Assembly (NCBI GenBank): GCA_937928015.1
Contig: CALFXA010000111.1
Coordinates: forward strand, 1 to 14,989
Direction: 5' to 3'
DNA from: an uncultured Anaerolineales bacterium
GTDB lineage: Bacteria; Chloroflexota; Anaerolineae; Anaerolineales; Villigracilaceae
DNA length: 14,989 nucleotides
Shown: piece after piece, positions 1 to 7,768 of the stretch
Layout: each line of letters begins with the position of its first letter
Numbering within the stretch: the first letter of the stretch is position 1
The notes under the pieces: generated by a model
The model's database searches: none
Told to the model about the DNA's origin: nothing
The model's input: only the letters and a program-made list of their open reading frames with translations
Position numbers and translations under genes: made by a program

Positions 1-49
1 CAGGATTGGCATGGGACTTGATTTCGGTTTCGAATTGTTGAATGTCCAT
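1..49 (-). CDS. 5' end of an unidentified gene (runs off the left edge)
   Basis: An ATG at 49-47 on the minus strand opens a frame reading MDIQQFETEIKSHANP up to the window edge. It lies just downstream of the degV-family terminator, so it would have its own promoter in the short gap or be reached by read-through. No clear Shine-Dalgarno sequence precedes it. The pattern of an amphipathic helix followed by 'HANP' recalls the start of AlkD-like DNA alkylation repair HEAT proteins, but 16 residues are too few to name it. Left unnamed. Confidence 0.35.
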   Translation of the reverse strand, partial: MDIQQFETEIKSHANP

Positions 50-82
50 ACCGATTGGATGTGCGGCGGAATGGAAAGTTGC

Positions 83-114
83 AAAAAACAGTCGGCAGTT
101 GCGACTGCCGACTG
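83..114 (-). terminator. Rho-independent terminator of the degV-family gene
   Basis: Read on the minus strand, CAGTCGGCAGT (114-104), a 4-nt loop and ACTGCCGACTG (99-89) form a perfect 11-bp stem followed by six T (A-run at 83-88). It begins 5 nt after the degV stop codon and separates that gene from the partial gene at the left edge. Confidence 0.9.
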
Positions 115-119
115 GCCGT

Positions 120-974
120 TTACATTCCTGCGATATACGCGAGACCGACTGTGCCTGGCCCCGTATGAGTGCCCACCACGGGGCTGACATCTGTGAGCAG
201 ACTCTCCACCGCGCCGAGTTGCTGGCTGGCCCTGTCCAGCACAGACCTGGCCTCGTCCGCGGCGTTGGCGTGCAGGGTGGCCAGGCGGATGTTTGGCTGA
301 CCCTTGACCTGTTCGCTGACCAGCTCGATCACGCGCTCCAACGCCTTGCCCTTGGTGCGGATGCGTTCCATAGCTTCGACACGTCCGCCCTGGACGGCCA
401 GCACGGGCTTCATGTTCAGCGCGGTGCCGATGAAACGCTGGGCGCCACCAATGCGTCCGCCGCGATGCAGGAATTCGAGCGTATCCACGGCGAAATAGAC
501 TCCCGATTTCCCGCGGGACTGTTCCGCCAGTGCCACACATTCCTTGACGCTGGCGCCTGCCTGAGCAGCGCGGGCCGTCGTCAACACCTGAAAGCCCATC
601 GCCATGGCTGTGGATTGGCTGTCAAGCAGGGTGACCTTCTCGGCGGCGGGGCCCAGCATCTCACGCGCCTGAATGGCCGACTGCATTGTGCCAGACAGTT
701 TCGACGAGATGAAGATGCCGATTACCTCGAAACCCTGATCCACCAGCCCCTGGAAGGTGCTTTGCATGACGGGAATCGGGACCTGCGAGGTGGAAGGCAT
801 CACTTTCGAGCCTTTCAGACGGGTGTAATACTCCTCGGGACGGATATCCACTCCGTCATGAAAGGTCTGTTCGCCCCAGATCAAGACTTGTGGCGTGACG
901 GTGATATTATGCTGCTGACAAAGTTCGGACGGAATATAAGCGGTGCTATCAGTGACAAAAGCGATCTTGGACAT
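120..974 (-). CDS. DegV family fatty-acid-binding protein
   Basis: Complete 284-residue protein, the usual DegV length. DegV/FakB proteins bind a fatty acid in a deep pocket; in Firmicutes FakB hands it to the kinase FakA for phosphorylation. Visible family marks are the N-terminal DST (9-11), the TSQ pocket motif (62-64), the SGT segment (94-96), the FLHRGGRIG stretch in the middle, and the C-terminal HTGPGT motif (270-275). The start is the ATG at 974-972, preceded by GAGGAGG four bases upstream. A -10-like TAGAAT lies on the minus strand at 1007-1002, but no convincing -35 was found. No fakA-like kinase is visible in the window, so the partner would be elsewhere. It is divergent from the ABC exporter operon. 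The family call is firm; the exact lipid is unknown. Confidence 0.93.
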   Translation of the reverse strand: MSKIAFVTDSTAYIPSELCQQHNITVTPQVLIWGEQTFHDGVDIRPEEYYTRLKGSKVMPSTSQVPIPVMQSTFQGLVDQGFEVIGIFISSKLSGTMQSAIQAREMLGPAAEKVTLLDSQSTAMAMGFQVLTTARAAQAGASVKECVALAEQSRGKSGVYFAVDTLEFLHRGGRIGGAQRFIGTALNMKPVLAVQGGRVEAMERIRTKGKALERVIELVSEQVKGQPNIRLATLHANAADEARSVLDRASQQLGAVESLLTDVSPVVGTHTGPGTVGLAYIAGM

Positions 975-1056
975 AAGGCCTCCTCGATTGGGAATCTGGA
1001 TATTCTAACCCTGTTTTGCACGATTGGTTTTACGGAATTATCAGGTATTTGTAGGG

Positions 1057-1082
1057 TTGGGGGGCACCGACGGGAGTATAAT
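1057..1082 (+). promoter_or_regulatory. Candidate promoter of the ABC exporter genes
   Basis: A perfect -10 hexamer TATAAT lies at 1077-1082 in the divergent gap between degV and the exporter. The -35 is poor: a G-rich TTGGGG at 1057-1062 with too short a spacer (14 nt), and GGGTTG at 17 nt. This suggests a weak or activator-dependent promoter. Transcription would start near 1089, about 15 nt before the leader hairpin. Confidence 0.45.
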
Positions 1083-1103
1083 TTATTCAGACAGTACCAC
1101 TTG

Positions 1104-1129
1104 GGCGAGGCATTTTGCCTCGCCTTTTT
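1104..1129 (+). terminator. Terminator-like hairpin in the leader of the first exporter gene (possible attenuator)
   Basis: GGCGAGGCA (1104-1112), a TTT loop and TGCCTCGCC (1116-1124) form a perfect 9-bp GC-rich stem followed by TTTTT (1125-1129), a textbook intrinsic terminator on the plus strand. No plus-strand gene lies upstream; degV is divergent. The hairpin therefore sits between the candidate TATAAT and the exporter ATG at 1155. It would end most transcripts after about 40 nt unless something prevents it. Confidence 0.7.
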
Positions 1130-1154
1130 CCGCCCTTCCACCCAACCTACACAA

Positions 1155-2966
1155 ATGAAACACCTTTTCCGCACCGCTACCTTTTTGCGTCCCTATGTCT
1201 GGCAGATTCTAGCCACGCTGGTCATTTTGTTGACCATCACGGGGCTGGGCCTGCTCGTGCCGCGTATCATCCAGAACGTGATCGACGATGGCCTGATGCG
1301 CGGTGATACCGCCTATCTGATTCGTGCCGCCCTGCTCCTGCTTGGACTTGGGCTTGGCTCCGCTCTTTTGAATTTCCTCAACCGCTACCTCTCCGCGTGG
1401 ATTGCCGCCAAAGTAGGCTATGACCTGCGCAATCGCATGTACAACCACATCCAGTACCTACCGTTCACCTATCACGACCACACCCAGTCGGGGCAGCTCA
1501 TCAGCCGCTGCATCGAGGATGTGCGTTCCATCGAGAACTTCGCAGGTTCCTCGGTGGCTGAATTGGTCCGTTTCGTATTTCTAACCATCGGCATTCTGGC
1601 GGCCATGCTCTCGGAGAATGCGAAGCTGGCCGTCATTGCGCTGCTGCCGATGATTCCCCTCATCCTGATGACCTCCTCCTTTGGGACGAAGATCGGCGCA
1701 TTGTTCTTTGCCGTAGATATGGCCGTGGGCGAAGTATCGAACCGCCTGCAGGAGAACGTGGTGGGTGTGCAGGTGGTGCGCGCCTTTGCGCGTGAACCGT
1801 ACGAAATCCAGCGCTTCGATGAAGCCAATAAGGACGTATTCGTTAAATGGGTCAAGGTCATCGACGAGTGGGCCAAGATCATGCCAACCACGGGCTGGCT
1901 GACGACCCTTGGCACGATCCTGATTCTGTTCTTTGGCGGACAGATGGTACTGGACGGTACCATGACCATCGGTGCAATCGTGGCCTTCAATGCCTACATC
2001 CTGATGCTGGCCGAGCCTGCCCAGTCGCTGACGGGGCTGGTCAACGCGGGCGGCGAAGCGGCAGCGGGTGCGCAGCGCGTTTTCGAGGTGCTGGACACGC
2101 AGCCTGCCATCCAATCGCCCACGGATGCGGTGAAGCTCGAGTTGCTACACGGCGAGGTCGAGTTCCGCGAGGTGGGGCTGAAATATCAGGACGAAAAGAC
2201 CGCCTCCTTGAGCGGAATCAACCTCAAGGTCCAGCCGAATCGCATCGTGGCGTTGATCGGTCCCACGGGGTCGGGAAAGACTTCGCTGATCAACCTGATC
2301 CCGCGCTTCTACGATGTGAGCGAGGGGGATCTGTTGATCGATGGCGTGGACGTCCGCCGTATGGACCTGGTCACGCTGCGCCGTCAGATCGGCATTGTGC
2401 TGCAAACCTCGCTGCTATTCTCTGATACGATCAAAGGCAACATCGCCTACGGTCGGCCCAATGCCACGGACGAGGAAGTGATCGCAGCGGCCAGGGCCGC
2501 CCAGGCGCATGAGTTCATCGAGAGTTTCCCGAACGGATATGAGACGATTGTGGGCGAGCGCGGCGTGACCCTCTCGGGCGGACAGCGTCAGCGTGTGGCG
2601 ATTGCGCGCGCTTTGCTGATGGACCCGCGCATCTTGATCCTGGATGACTCGCTCTCCAGTGTGGACACGCAGACCGAGAAGTTAATCCAGGCGGCGCTCG
2701 ATAAGTTAATGGAAGGCCGCACGACCTTCGTCATCGCGCACCGCCTCAGCACCGTGCGCCGCGCGGACCTGATCCTGGTCATGGACAAGGGCCGCATCGT
2801 GGAGCGTGGCACGCATGAGGAATTGCTGCGTTTCGATGGTCTCTACAAGGAGATCCACGATTTGCAGTTGATGCAGAATGTGGACTTTGAGACCGAGATG
2901 GAAACGCTCGAAGAAATGTCTGATTCTGAGCTTCCTTCTCCGCGCGTTGAAGAAGAGGATATGTAA
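1155..2966 (+). CDS. Heterodimeric ABC exporter, subunit with degenerate catalytic site
   Basis: A 603-residue half-transporter: six-helix exporter domain (about residues 15-300) fused to an ATPase domain (about 330-570). It shows Walker A GPTGSGKTS (369-377), Q-loop Gln417, intact signature LSGGQ (473-477), Walker B ILILDD (493-498) and switch His529. The residue after the Walker B Asp is Asp498 instead of the catalytic Glu, the mark of the degenerate subunit in TM287/288-, BmrCD- or LmrCD-type exporters. The reading frame is open far upstream (to 42), but homology begins at 'MKHLFRTATFLRPY', so ATG 1155 is chosen. No Shine-Dalgarno sequence precedes it; the upstream stretch is almost purine-free. 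The partner gene follows after 183 nt. Substrate is unknown; drugs, lipids or peptides are typical of the family. The acidic C-terminal tail (about 575-603) is unusual. Confidence 0.93.
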   Translation: MKHLFRTATFLRPYVWQILATLVILLTITGLGLLVPRIIQNVIDDGLMRGDTAYLIRAALLLLGLGLGSALLNFLNRYLSAWIAAKVGYDLRNRMYNHIQYLPFTYHDHTQSGQLISRCIEDVRSIENFAGSSVAELVRFVFLTIGILAAMLSENAKLAVIALLPMIPLILMTSSFGTKIGALFFAVDMAVGEVSNRLQENVVGVQVVRAFAREPYEIQRFDEANKDVFVKWVKVIDEWAKIMPTTGWLTTLGTILILFFGGQMVLDGTMTIGAIVAFNAYILMLAEPAQSLTGLVNAGGEAAAGAQRVFEVLDTQPAIQSPTDAVKLELLHGEVEFREVGLKYQDEKTASLSGINLKVQPNRIVALIGPTGSGKTSLINLIPRFYDVSEGDLLIDGVDVRRMDLVTLRRQIGIVLQTSLLFSDTIKGNIAYGRPNATDEEVIAAARAAQAHEFIESFPNGYETIVGERGVTLSGGQRQRVAIARALLMDPRILILDDSLSSVDTQTEKLIQAALDKLMEGRTTFVIAHRLSTVRRADLILVMDKGRIVERGTHEELLRFDGLYKEIHDLQLMQNVDFETEMETLEEMSDSELPSPRVEEEDM

Positions 2967-2977
2967 ATTTTGCGACG

Positions 2978-3025
2978 TTCGCCCTGAGCGGAGTGAGGCG
3001 GCAGCCGAACGTAGTCGAAGGGCGA
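2978..3025. repeat. Intergenic inverted repeat, CCCTGAGC...GTCGAAGGG family, copy 1
   Basis: TCGCCCT (2979-2985) and AGGGCGA (3019-3025) are perfect 7-nt inverted arms around 33 nt. The flanks CGCCCTGAGC and AGTCGAAGGGC recur at 10998-11022 with a shorter centre. It lies right after the stop codon of the first exporter gene. There is no T-run, so it is not a clear terminator; it may be a dispersed palindromic repeat. Confidence 0.65.
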
Positions 3026-3070
3026 GGTTACAAAGTAACTTTACATTTTAGAGTCATATGCGCTTTGACT

Positions 3071-3096
3071 GCGGACGGAAGAACACCGTCCTCCGC
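3071..3096. repeat. Small inverted repeat between the two exporter genes
   Basis: GGACGG (3073-3078) and CCGTCC (3086-3091) form a 6-bp stem with a 7-nt loop, and flanking GC/GC bases could extend it with a bulge. No T-tract follows. The function is unclear; it may be mRNA structure between the two genes. Confidence 0.3.
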
Positions 3097-3149
3097 TCAG
3101 CGCGAACGGCTTTTCGATTACTTGACCAACGACTACCCGACTAATATAA

Positions 3150-4946
3150 ATGACAACAAAAATCATCCCTCCAACCTTTATCACCCAATCCGAGGAAAAC
3201 CTCGACAAGGGCTATGACCCCAAGGTGGCGCGCGGACTTCTAAACTTCGTGCGTCCGTACACAGGACAGATCCTGCTGGCGTTATTCTTCATGGTCATCG
3301 TGACGGCTTCCTCCGTCTCGGGACCGTACTTCGTCAAACTGGCCATCGACAACGGCATCACCGCCAAGGATCCCGTTGCCTTGCGAAATATCGTGCTGAT
3401 CTACTTCATGGTGGCGACGGTGCAACTGGGCTTTAACTACTCGCGCGTGTTGATCATGTCGCGCGTGGGCCAGCATGTGCTGTACGACGTGCGCACGGCT
3501 ATGTTTGCGCATCTGCAAAAACTCTCGCTCAGCTTCTACAACCGTTATAGCGTGGGACGCGTCATCACGCGCGTCATCAATGATGTGGGCACGCTGCGCG
3601 AGTTCATCACCTGGGCCACGCTGGCCATCATCCGTGACATCCTCGGTATCCTCGGCACCATCCTGGCGATGCTGGCGCTCAATTTGCGCCTCTCGCTGTT
3701 GACCTTTGCTGTGCTGCCAATCATGGTGCTGGCTACGGTGCTCTTTCGCCGTGCGGCGCGACGCAATTACCGTAAGGTCCGCGCGGCCGTCTCATGGACC
3801 AACTCAGTGCTGGCGGAGAACGTCAATGGCGTGCGCGTGGTACAGGCCTTTTCCCGCCAGTCGCATAATTACAAGAACTTTAAAGACTACGTCAATCGCT
3901 ATTTTCTGGAAACGGGCCTGGATGCCGCCAAGGTGGCCTCGGTCTACACCCCTGTGGTGGATGTGCTGGGTGCGATTGCCACGGCGCTGGTGGTATATCT
4001 CGGTGGGACGGCTGTGCTGGGCGAGTCGATCACGGCGGGTGTGTTGATCGCCTTCGTGCTGTATATCGACCGTTTCTTCGAGCCGATCCGCGACTTGAGC
4101 CGCCGTTTCGACACGCTGCAATCCACGATGGCGGGCGGCGAGCGCATCCTCGAACTGTTGCGGACTCCCATTGAGGTGCAGGATGCCCTATCCGCGGCAG
4201 ACTTGCCGCCTGTGCATGGCGAGGTCCGCTTCGATCATGTCTCCTTCCATTATTCGGATGATCCCACCCTGGTGCTGGACGGCATTGACCTGGATGTGAA
4301 GGCGGGCCAGACCATCGCTTTGGTCGGTGAGACAGGCGCAGGCAAGACCACCATCGTCAAGCTGCTGGCGCGTTTTCACGATCCAACCTCGGGGCGGGTC
4401 CTCGTCGACGGGCATGACCTGCGCGAGGTGACCCAGTCGTCGCTGCGCCGTCAGATGGGCATGGTGTTACAGGATCCCTTCCTGTTCAACGGGACCGTGA
4501 TGGAGAACATCCTCTTCGGGCGGCTGGATGCCAGCGAGGCGGACGTTGTCGCGGCGGCGGAAGCGGTGGGCGCCCATGCGTTCATCCAAAACCTGCGAAA
4601 CGGATACCAGACCTCGGTCGAGGAGGGCGGGGTGCTGCTCTCGGTTGGGCAGCGGCAGTTGATCTCGTTTGCCCGTGCGCTACTGGCTGATCCGCGCATC
4701 CTGATCCTCGACGAGGCCACCTCCAGCGTGGACACGCAGACTGAGCAGATCATCCAGAACGCCCTGATGCGCCTGCTGAAAGGCCGCACCTCGTTCGTCA
4801 TCGCGCATCGCCTCTCGACCATCACCAGCGCCGATCGCATCGTGGTCATCGAAGGCGGGCATATCGCCGAGCAAGGCACACATGCTGAACTGTTGGAGCG
4901 CAAGGGCCTGTATTACGAGTTGTACAGGACGGGCTTCCAGGAATAG
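3150..4946 (+). CDS. Heterodimeric ABC exporter, catalytically competent subunit
   Basis: A 598-residue half-transporter. An N-terminal 'EENLDKGYDPKVARGLL' segment is typical of this subunit type, followed by a six-helix domain (about 38-325) and an ATPase domain (about 355-590). It has Walker A GETGAGKTT (393-401), Q-loop Gln441, canonical Walker B ILILDE with catalytic Glu522, and switch His553. Its signature is LSVGQ (497-501) instead of LSGGQ. Paired with the upstream subunit, the one working ATP site would use this protein's Walker A/B and the other's LSGGQ, as in TM287/288. The start is fixed by an in-frame TAA immediately before the ATG. No Shine-Dalgarno sequence is visible, so translation may depend on the upstream gene or on an unstructured leader. 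A bidirectional terminator follows the stop codon. Substrate unknown. Confidence 0.93.
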   Translation: MTTKIIPPTFITQSEENLDKGYDPKVARGLLNFVRPYTGQILLALFFMVIVTASSVSGPYFVKLAIDNGITAKDPVALRNIVLIYFMVATVQLGFNYSRVLIMSRVGQHVLYDVRTAMFAHLQKLSLSFYNRYSVGRVITRVINDVGTLREFITWATLAIIRDILGILGTILAMLALNLRLSLLTFAVLPIMVLATVLFRRAARRNYRKVRAAVSWTNSVLAENVNGVRVVQAFSRQSHNYKNFKDYVNRYFLETGLDAAKVASVYTPVVDVLGAIATALVVYLGGTAVLGESITAGVLIAFVLYIDRFFEPIRDLSRRFDTLQSTMAGGERILELLRTPIEVQDALSAADLPPVHGEVRFDHVSFHYSDDPTLVLDGIDLDVKAGQTIALVGETGAGKTTIVKLLARFHDPTSGRVLVDGHDLREVTQSSLRRQMGMVLQDPFLFNGTVMENILFGRLDASEADVVAAAEAVGAHAFIQNLRNGYQTSVEEGGVLLSVGQRQLISFARALLADPRILILDEATSSVDTQTEQIIQNALMRLLKGRTSFVIAHRLSTITSADRIVVIEGGHIAEQGTHAELLERKGLYYELYRTGFQE

Positions 4947-4966
4947 TGGCGTAATGACGGCATAAA

Positions 4967-5004
4967 AACATCCCGATATGCATAATATCGGGATGTTGAT
5001 TTTG
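4967..5004. terminator. Bidirectional intrinsic terminator between convergent genes
   Basis: Arms at 4967-4979 and 4985-4997 (core ATCCCGATAT / ATATCGGGAT) pair perfectly over 13 bp around a 5-nt loop. On the plus strand a T-rich stretch (TTGATTTTG) follows. On the minus strand the stem runs into TTTTT (A-run at 4964-4968). It therefore serves both the exporter operon and the convergent membrane protein gene. Confidence 0.9.
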
Positions 5005-5057
5005 CTTTCCCTTATTCTTTCATTTATGCCTCGCAATTGCGGTGCTGTCACTCTCTT

Positions 5058-6626
5058 TTATTGTGCTGGCTTTGGGCGGTTAAAAATATATATATTCTCT
5101 GTGTGATAAACCAGAATGTAATTTGCATGCCGTTCCATCTCTGCGATTAGATTATCTGCTTTGGGCCAGCCACCAGACCCAGCCCTTCGGATAATGTAGA
5201 TGTAACTGTAGTCGATGTTACTTGTTTGGGTTGTGCTTTCGACACATGTGAGTGGGGAAGATAAGGAAGGACAAAGGTTGATCGAGTCACCCGTCTGTGT
5301 GCAATTTGCGAGTTCCCTGGCCCCCAGCCATTCCTGTCCCTGACACGCACTCACATTTATCCGCTCGGCAAGTAAAGGAAACCATTCCCCGATAAGACTG
5401 TAGTTATCACCCACCACGATAAAGCGACTATTGGATGGCGTGTGACTCTGAACCCAGTTGAACGCCTGTCGGTTTTCATTAGATAAGGTGTTGTTCTGGA
5501 TGTTTATGTCGAAATTGTACATCCCTAAAAATAGATTGAGTATCAGGTATGCAAGCAGAAATTTCTCCCCTCGGCTTTGCAGAGGTGCGTCAAATTGCAC
5601 CCGACGGAATCTGGCCTCTACATTTGAAAGCGCTGGGAATATCAAATCACATAAGGCGACACTCGCCAGGAGTGCTATAAAAATTGAAGTGGCAGTGGCT
5701 GCACCTCGTGGTTCGGTCAGGATGGGGAGAATGTAGAGGATCGGTAATGTATAATTTTTTCTGACGATCTCGATGATGATGCCCACCATTGCCATAAGCG
5801 CAATGATGGGCAGAAACGATTCCATGCTGGGTGGGATAACGAGCGCCCTTAAAATATAGGAGATGCTATTCGAACCGGTTTGCACAGCGGAGAGATACGG
5901 GGATATGCCAAGCGTCAAAATGCGTGGAATCCACCAAATCGATGTGAGAACCGCGACGCCCCCAGCAATCCTTGCTGCGTTAATGGTGCCAGTCCGTGTC
6001 CGAGCTTTGAGAAACCATAATGCTAAAGCGCTAATGATGGTATGAAACGTAGCCTCCGGGTGGGATACGCATACAAGGGAAGAGAATAGAATGGCGAGTA
6101 ATAAATACTTTCTTGATGGTTGTGTGAATACCAGATAAATATTGGTTATTGCCAGGATCAGAAATAACTGTCCCAAGCTCCTCGTAATTCCACCACCCTG
6201 AATGAGGTAAAAGACGCCACCAGGCAGAAATGCGTAAAATAACGCGGCAATCCCTGCTTTGAATTCTGATTTTAATAGAGCCTTTGCAAGCTGATAGAAC
6301 GCAAAAATGGAAAAGGTCAAGATAACGGCAGGGAACCATTGGATGACAGTGATCGGGGAGATTTTCAAGATACCGCTAATGCCTCCTGTCAGGTAGAAGG
6401 CTAGTGGCGGGTAGGTAAATGGAATATTCAACCCGTTGTAATGGACGAATTCGGGTAATCTGTAGCCATTATCCTGAATCGCTTTGATCATGATATAAAA
6501 CAAGCCCCCGTCTCCAATTGGGAATCCAGCTTGGTAGGCGGTGTGCAATCTTAGCAATCCTCCGAGAACGAAGGCAGTAAGCCCTAATAATTTACCAAGA
6601 TCATCTTTAGGTAATGTTTTGTTCAT
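5058..6626 (-). CDS. Polytopic membrane protein, GT-C glycosyltransferase-like
   Basis: A 522-residue protein with about ten hydrophobic segments through residue 370 and a soluble C-terminal region (about 375-522) with four cysteines (428, 442, 452, 461) and an EWFPLLAERINV-type segment. The N-terminal layout has one helix, then a loop with GDGG (Asp39), then YPP (72-74) at the next helix. It resembles GT-C fold glycosyltransferases (PMT/ArnT-like), where an acidic residue in the first outer loop takes part in catalysis with a lipid-linked sugar donor. That is family knowledge; the activity here is inferred and it may be a divergent or non-catalytic member. The start ATG 6626-6624 has AGGAA about 9 nt upstream. 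It is clearly AT-richer than the exporter and STAND genes and shows no operon partner, suggesting different ancestry. The bidirectional terminator follows it. Confidence 0.6.
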   Translation of the reverse strand: MNKTLPKDDLGKLLGLTAFVLGGLLRLHTAYQAGFPIGDGGLFYIMIKAIQDNGYRLPEFVHYNGLNIPFTYPPLAFYLTGGISGILKISPITVIQWFPAVILTFSIFAFYQLAKALLKSEFKAGIAALFYAFLPGGVFYLIQGGGITRSLGQLFLILAITNIYLVFTQPSRKYLLLAILFSSLVCVSHPEATFHTIISALALWFLKARTRTGTINAARIAGGVAVLTSIWWIPRILTLGISPYLSAVQTGSNSISYILRALVIPPSMESFLPIIALMAMVGIIIEIVRKNYTLPILYILPILTEPRGAATATSIFIALLASVALCDLIFPALSNVEARFRRVQFDAPLQSRGEKFLLAYLILNLFLGMYNFDINIQNNTLSNENRQAFNWVQSHTPSNSRFIVVGDNYSLIGEWFPLLAERINVSACQGQEWLGARELANCTQTGDSINLCPSLSSPLTCVESTTQTSNIDYSYIYIIRRAGSGGWPKADNLIAEMERHANYILVYHTENIYIFNRPKPAQ

Positions 6627-6687
6627 TGAAATATTTCCTGATGCTCCCCAGTAGATTGTGTGGGCTATATGTCATTTCTGTGAGGAG

Positions 6688-6778
6688 CCTGCATTGGGGC
6701 GGGGACGAAGCCGTCCAGCCAGACAAATGCTTGAAAATGGCACAGAATCCCGCTCGTCAGGTGCACGCTTTGTTAGGT
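6688..6778 (-). other. Degenerate attC-like (integron cassette recombination) site
   Basis: On the minus strand ACCTAAC (6778-6772) matches the inverse core RYYYAAC and starts 5 nt after the stop codon of the PIN-like gene, the usual cassette geometry. Further in, arms CCTG/CAGG (6758-6761 with 6688-6691) and GCGGG/CCCGC (6749-6753 with 6699-6703) make an imperfect palindrome like a folded attC. The sequence after the inverse core (AAAGCGTGCACCTGACG) resembles attC-type ends remembered from Anaerolineae-like genomes, which is pattern memory and not a search. No matching GTTRRRY is found at the far end, so the site looks truncated. Confidence 0.42.
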
Positions 6779-6783
6779 ACTTT

Positions 6784-7602
6784 CTATTGTAAATCTTTCA
6801 ATCTTAATACTTCAAGACTCTCGATAAACCTGTCTTTCTGTTTTATCTTCTTGATAACATCGGCCTGATGTTTTTCTGTGACAACTGTGTCTACATAAGG
6901 TAAAACAGACGAAATAATTATATCGAAAGAGTCTGATTCTTGTGGTCGTCGTTCGTCTGTATAGAATTTGTAAAAAACTGTAAAGGCTATCATCTTGATT
7001 GATGGAAAAGAGTCAACCATTACGGGTTTTCCCTCCTTCACCATTTGTTGAGCAAAATTGTATGCTCGATATGCTATTTGCTGAAACCCTGCAATTTCGA
7101 TAAAAGACCTTATTTCTTTTGCGGTATATTTCTTGCCTTTCGGCGGATAATTTTTTACAAGCCCCAAGATTCCTTCAAGGACTGAACCTTTTTCTGAATT
7201 CCATTTATTTGCAAATTTTTGTATTTGTGTCATACCAAATGCTGGGGTCAGAATATCAGCAAGTTTCTGATTCTCTGGCGCAAGAACACCTGCTGAAGAA
7301 ATGAGAATTGGCGAGATTTTTGTGTGGTCTGGATAAGTAGTGAGTTCATCTTGAAATAACTGGTCAAGACTCTTAAGGATAAGACAAGGGAAAACCGAAA
7401 AAGTCTCTAAAAAACGTTTGTAAACTTCATCTTTTTCTCTTAACTCTAAAATTGTGAAAATTGAAAAGCAAGGTATGTATTCACTTGGCTTTATTGCTTC
7501 AAAGAAGTGTCGCATTATTGGGTCAGGGCGTTTCACCATTTCGCTTACGGCGTTGGTGTCTATGAGGCATAACTTATAGGTATGTCCATTGATAGTTATC
7601 AT
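6784..7602 (-). CDS. PIN-like domain protein (putative ribonuclease)
   Basis: A 272-residue protein from the ATG at 7602. PIN domains are Mg-dependent ribonucleases with three or four clustered acidic residues. Candidates are Asp15 in LCLIDTN, Glu53 in ILELRE, and Asp227 with Asp238 or Glu243 in the C-terminal stretch (SFDIII...YVDTVVTEK), which resembles the last part of VapC-type PIN folds. It is about twice the usual VapC length; the middle (about 80-215) is an insert or helical region I do not recognise. A TTG seven codons upstream is an alternative start; neither start has a good ribosome site. No antitoxin-sized gene is adjacent. It is strongly AT-rich compared with its neighbours and is followed at 5 nt by an attC-like inverse core, so a mobile cassette origin is likely. 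RNA target unknown. Confidence 0.6.
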   Translation of the reverse strand: MITINGHTYKLCLIDTNAVSEMVKRPDPIMRHFFEAIKPSEYIPCFSIFTILELREKDEVYKRFLETFSVFPCLILKSLDQLFQDELTTYPDHTKISPILISSAGVLAPENQKLADILTPAFGMTQIQKFANKWNSEKGSVLEGILGLVKNYPPKGKKYTAKEIRSFIEIAGFQQIAYRAYNFAQQMVKEGKPVMVDSFPSIKMIAFTVFYKFYTDERRPQESDSFDIIISSVLPYVDTVVTEKHQADVIKKIKQKDRFIESLEVLRLKDLQ

Positions 7603-7631
7603 CGTAAATGTAGTCAGTGCCAAACTAGTGT

Positions 7632-7655
7632 TTAGGACGCCGTTTCGTGTCCTAA
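7632..7655. promoter_or_regulatory. 24-bp palindrome upstream of the PIN-like gene
   Basis: TTAGGAC (7632-7638) and GTCCTAA (7649-7655) are perfect inverted arms around 10 nt. On the minus strand a -10-like TATAAG (7664-7659) lies directly upstream, so transcription toward the PIN-like gene would start inside the palindrome. It could be an operator or a dispersed palindromic repeat. The -35 is weak (TAAGCA, 3 of 6). Confidence 0.45.
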
Positions 7656-7670
7656 TTGCTTATATGCGGC

Positions 7671-7705
7671 TTGGATTTTAATGCTTACATTAATTTTGGA
7701 TTTTA
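7671..7705. repeat. Pair of 10-bp direct repeats TTGGATTTTA
   Basis: Identical TTGGATTTTA copies lie at 7671-7680 and 7696-7705, 25 nt apart, in the divergent control region between the PIN-like gene and the protease operon. The spacing is about two and a half helical turns. It may be a regulator binding site or a remnant of recombination; nothing in the sequence decides between them. Confidence 0.45.
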
Positions 7706-7753
7706 GGCGGCACCATGGATTAATGGCGCAGACAAAATGGTTGATGAATTGTA

Positions 7754-7765
7754 GCACATCTGTGC
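7754..7765. promoter_or_regulatory. Short palindrome next to the -35 of the protease-STAND operon
   Basis: GCACA-TC-TGTGC forms a 12-bp inverted repeat ending 3 nt before the proposed -35 box. This is a plausible place for a regulator, but it is short enough to arise by chance. Confidence 0.25.
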
Positions 7766-7768
7766 CTA

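Noticed and set aside
42..1154. Plus-strand open frame continuous with the first exporter gene, making a 974-residue product
   Set aside because: It runs antisense through the degV-family gene and through a terminator and promoter. Exporter homology begins at the ATG at 1155.
3122..3150. TTGACC-N17-TATAAA just before the second exporter gene
   Set aside because: The -10 overlaps the ATG, so transcription would start inside the gene, and the conserved N-terminus requires that ATG. Probably chance.
6614..6868. Plus-strand short open frame across the gap and the 3' end of the PIN-like gene
   Set aside because: It covers the attC-like site and the antisense of two genes, and has no ribosome site or recognisable content.
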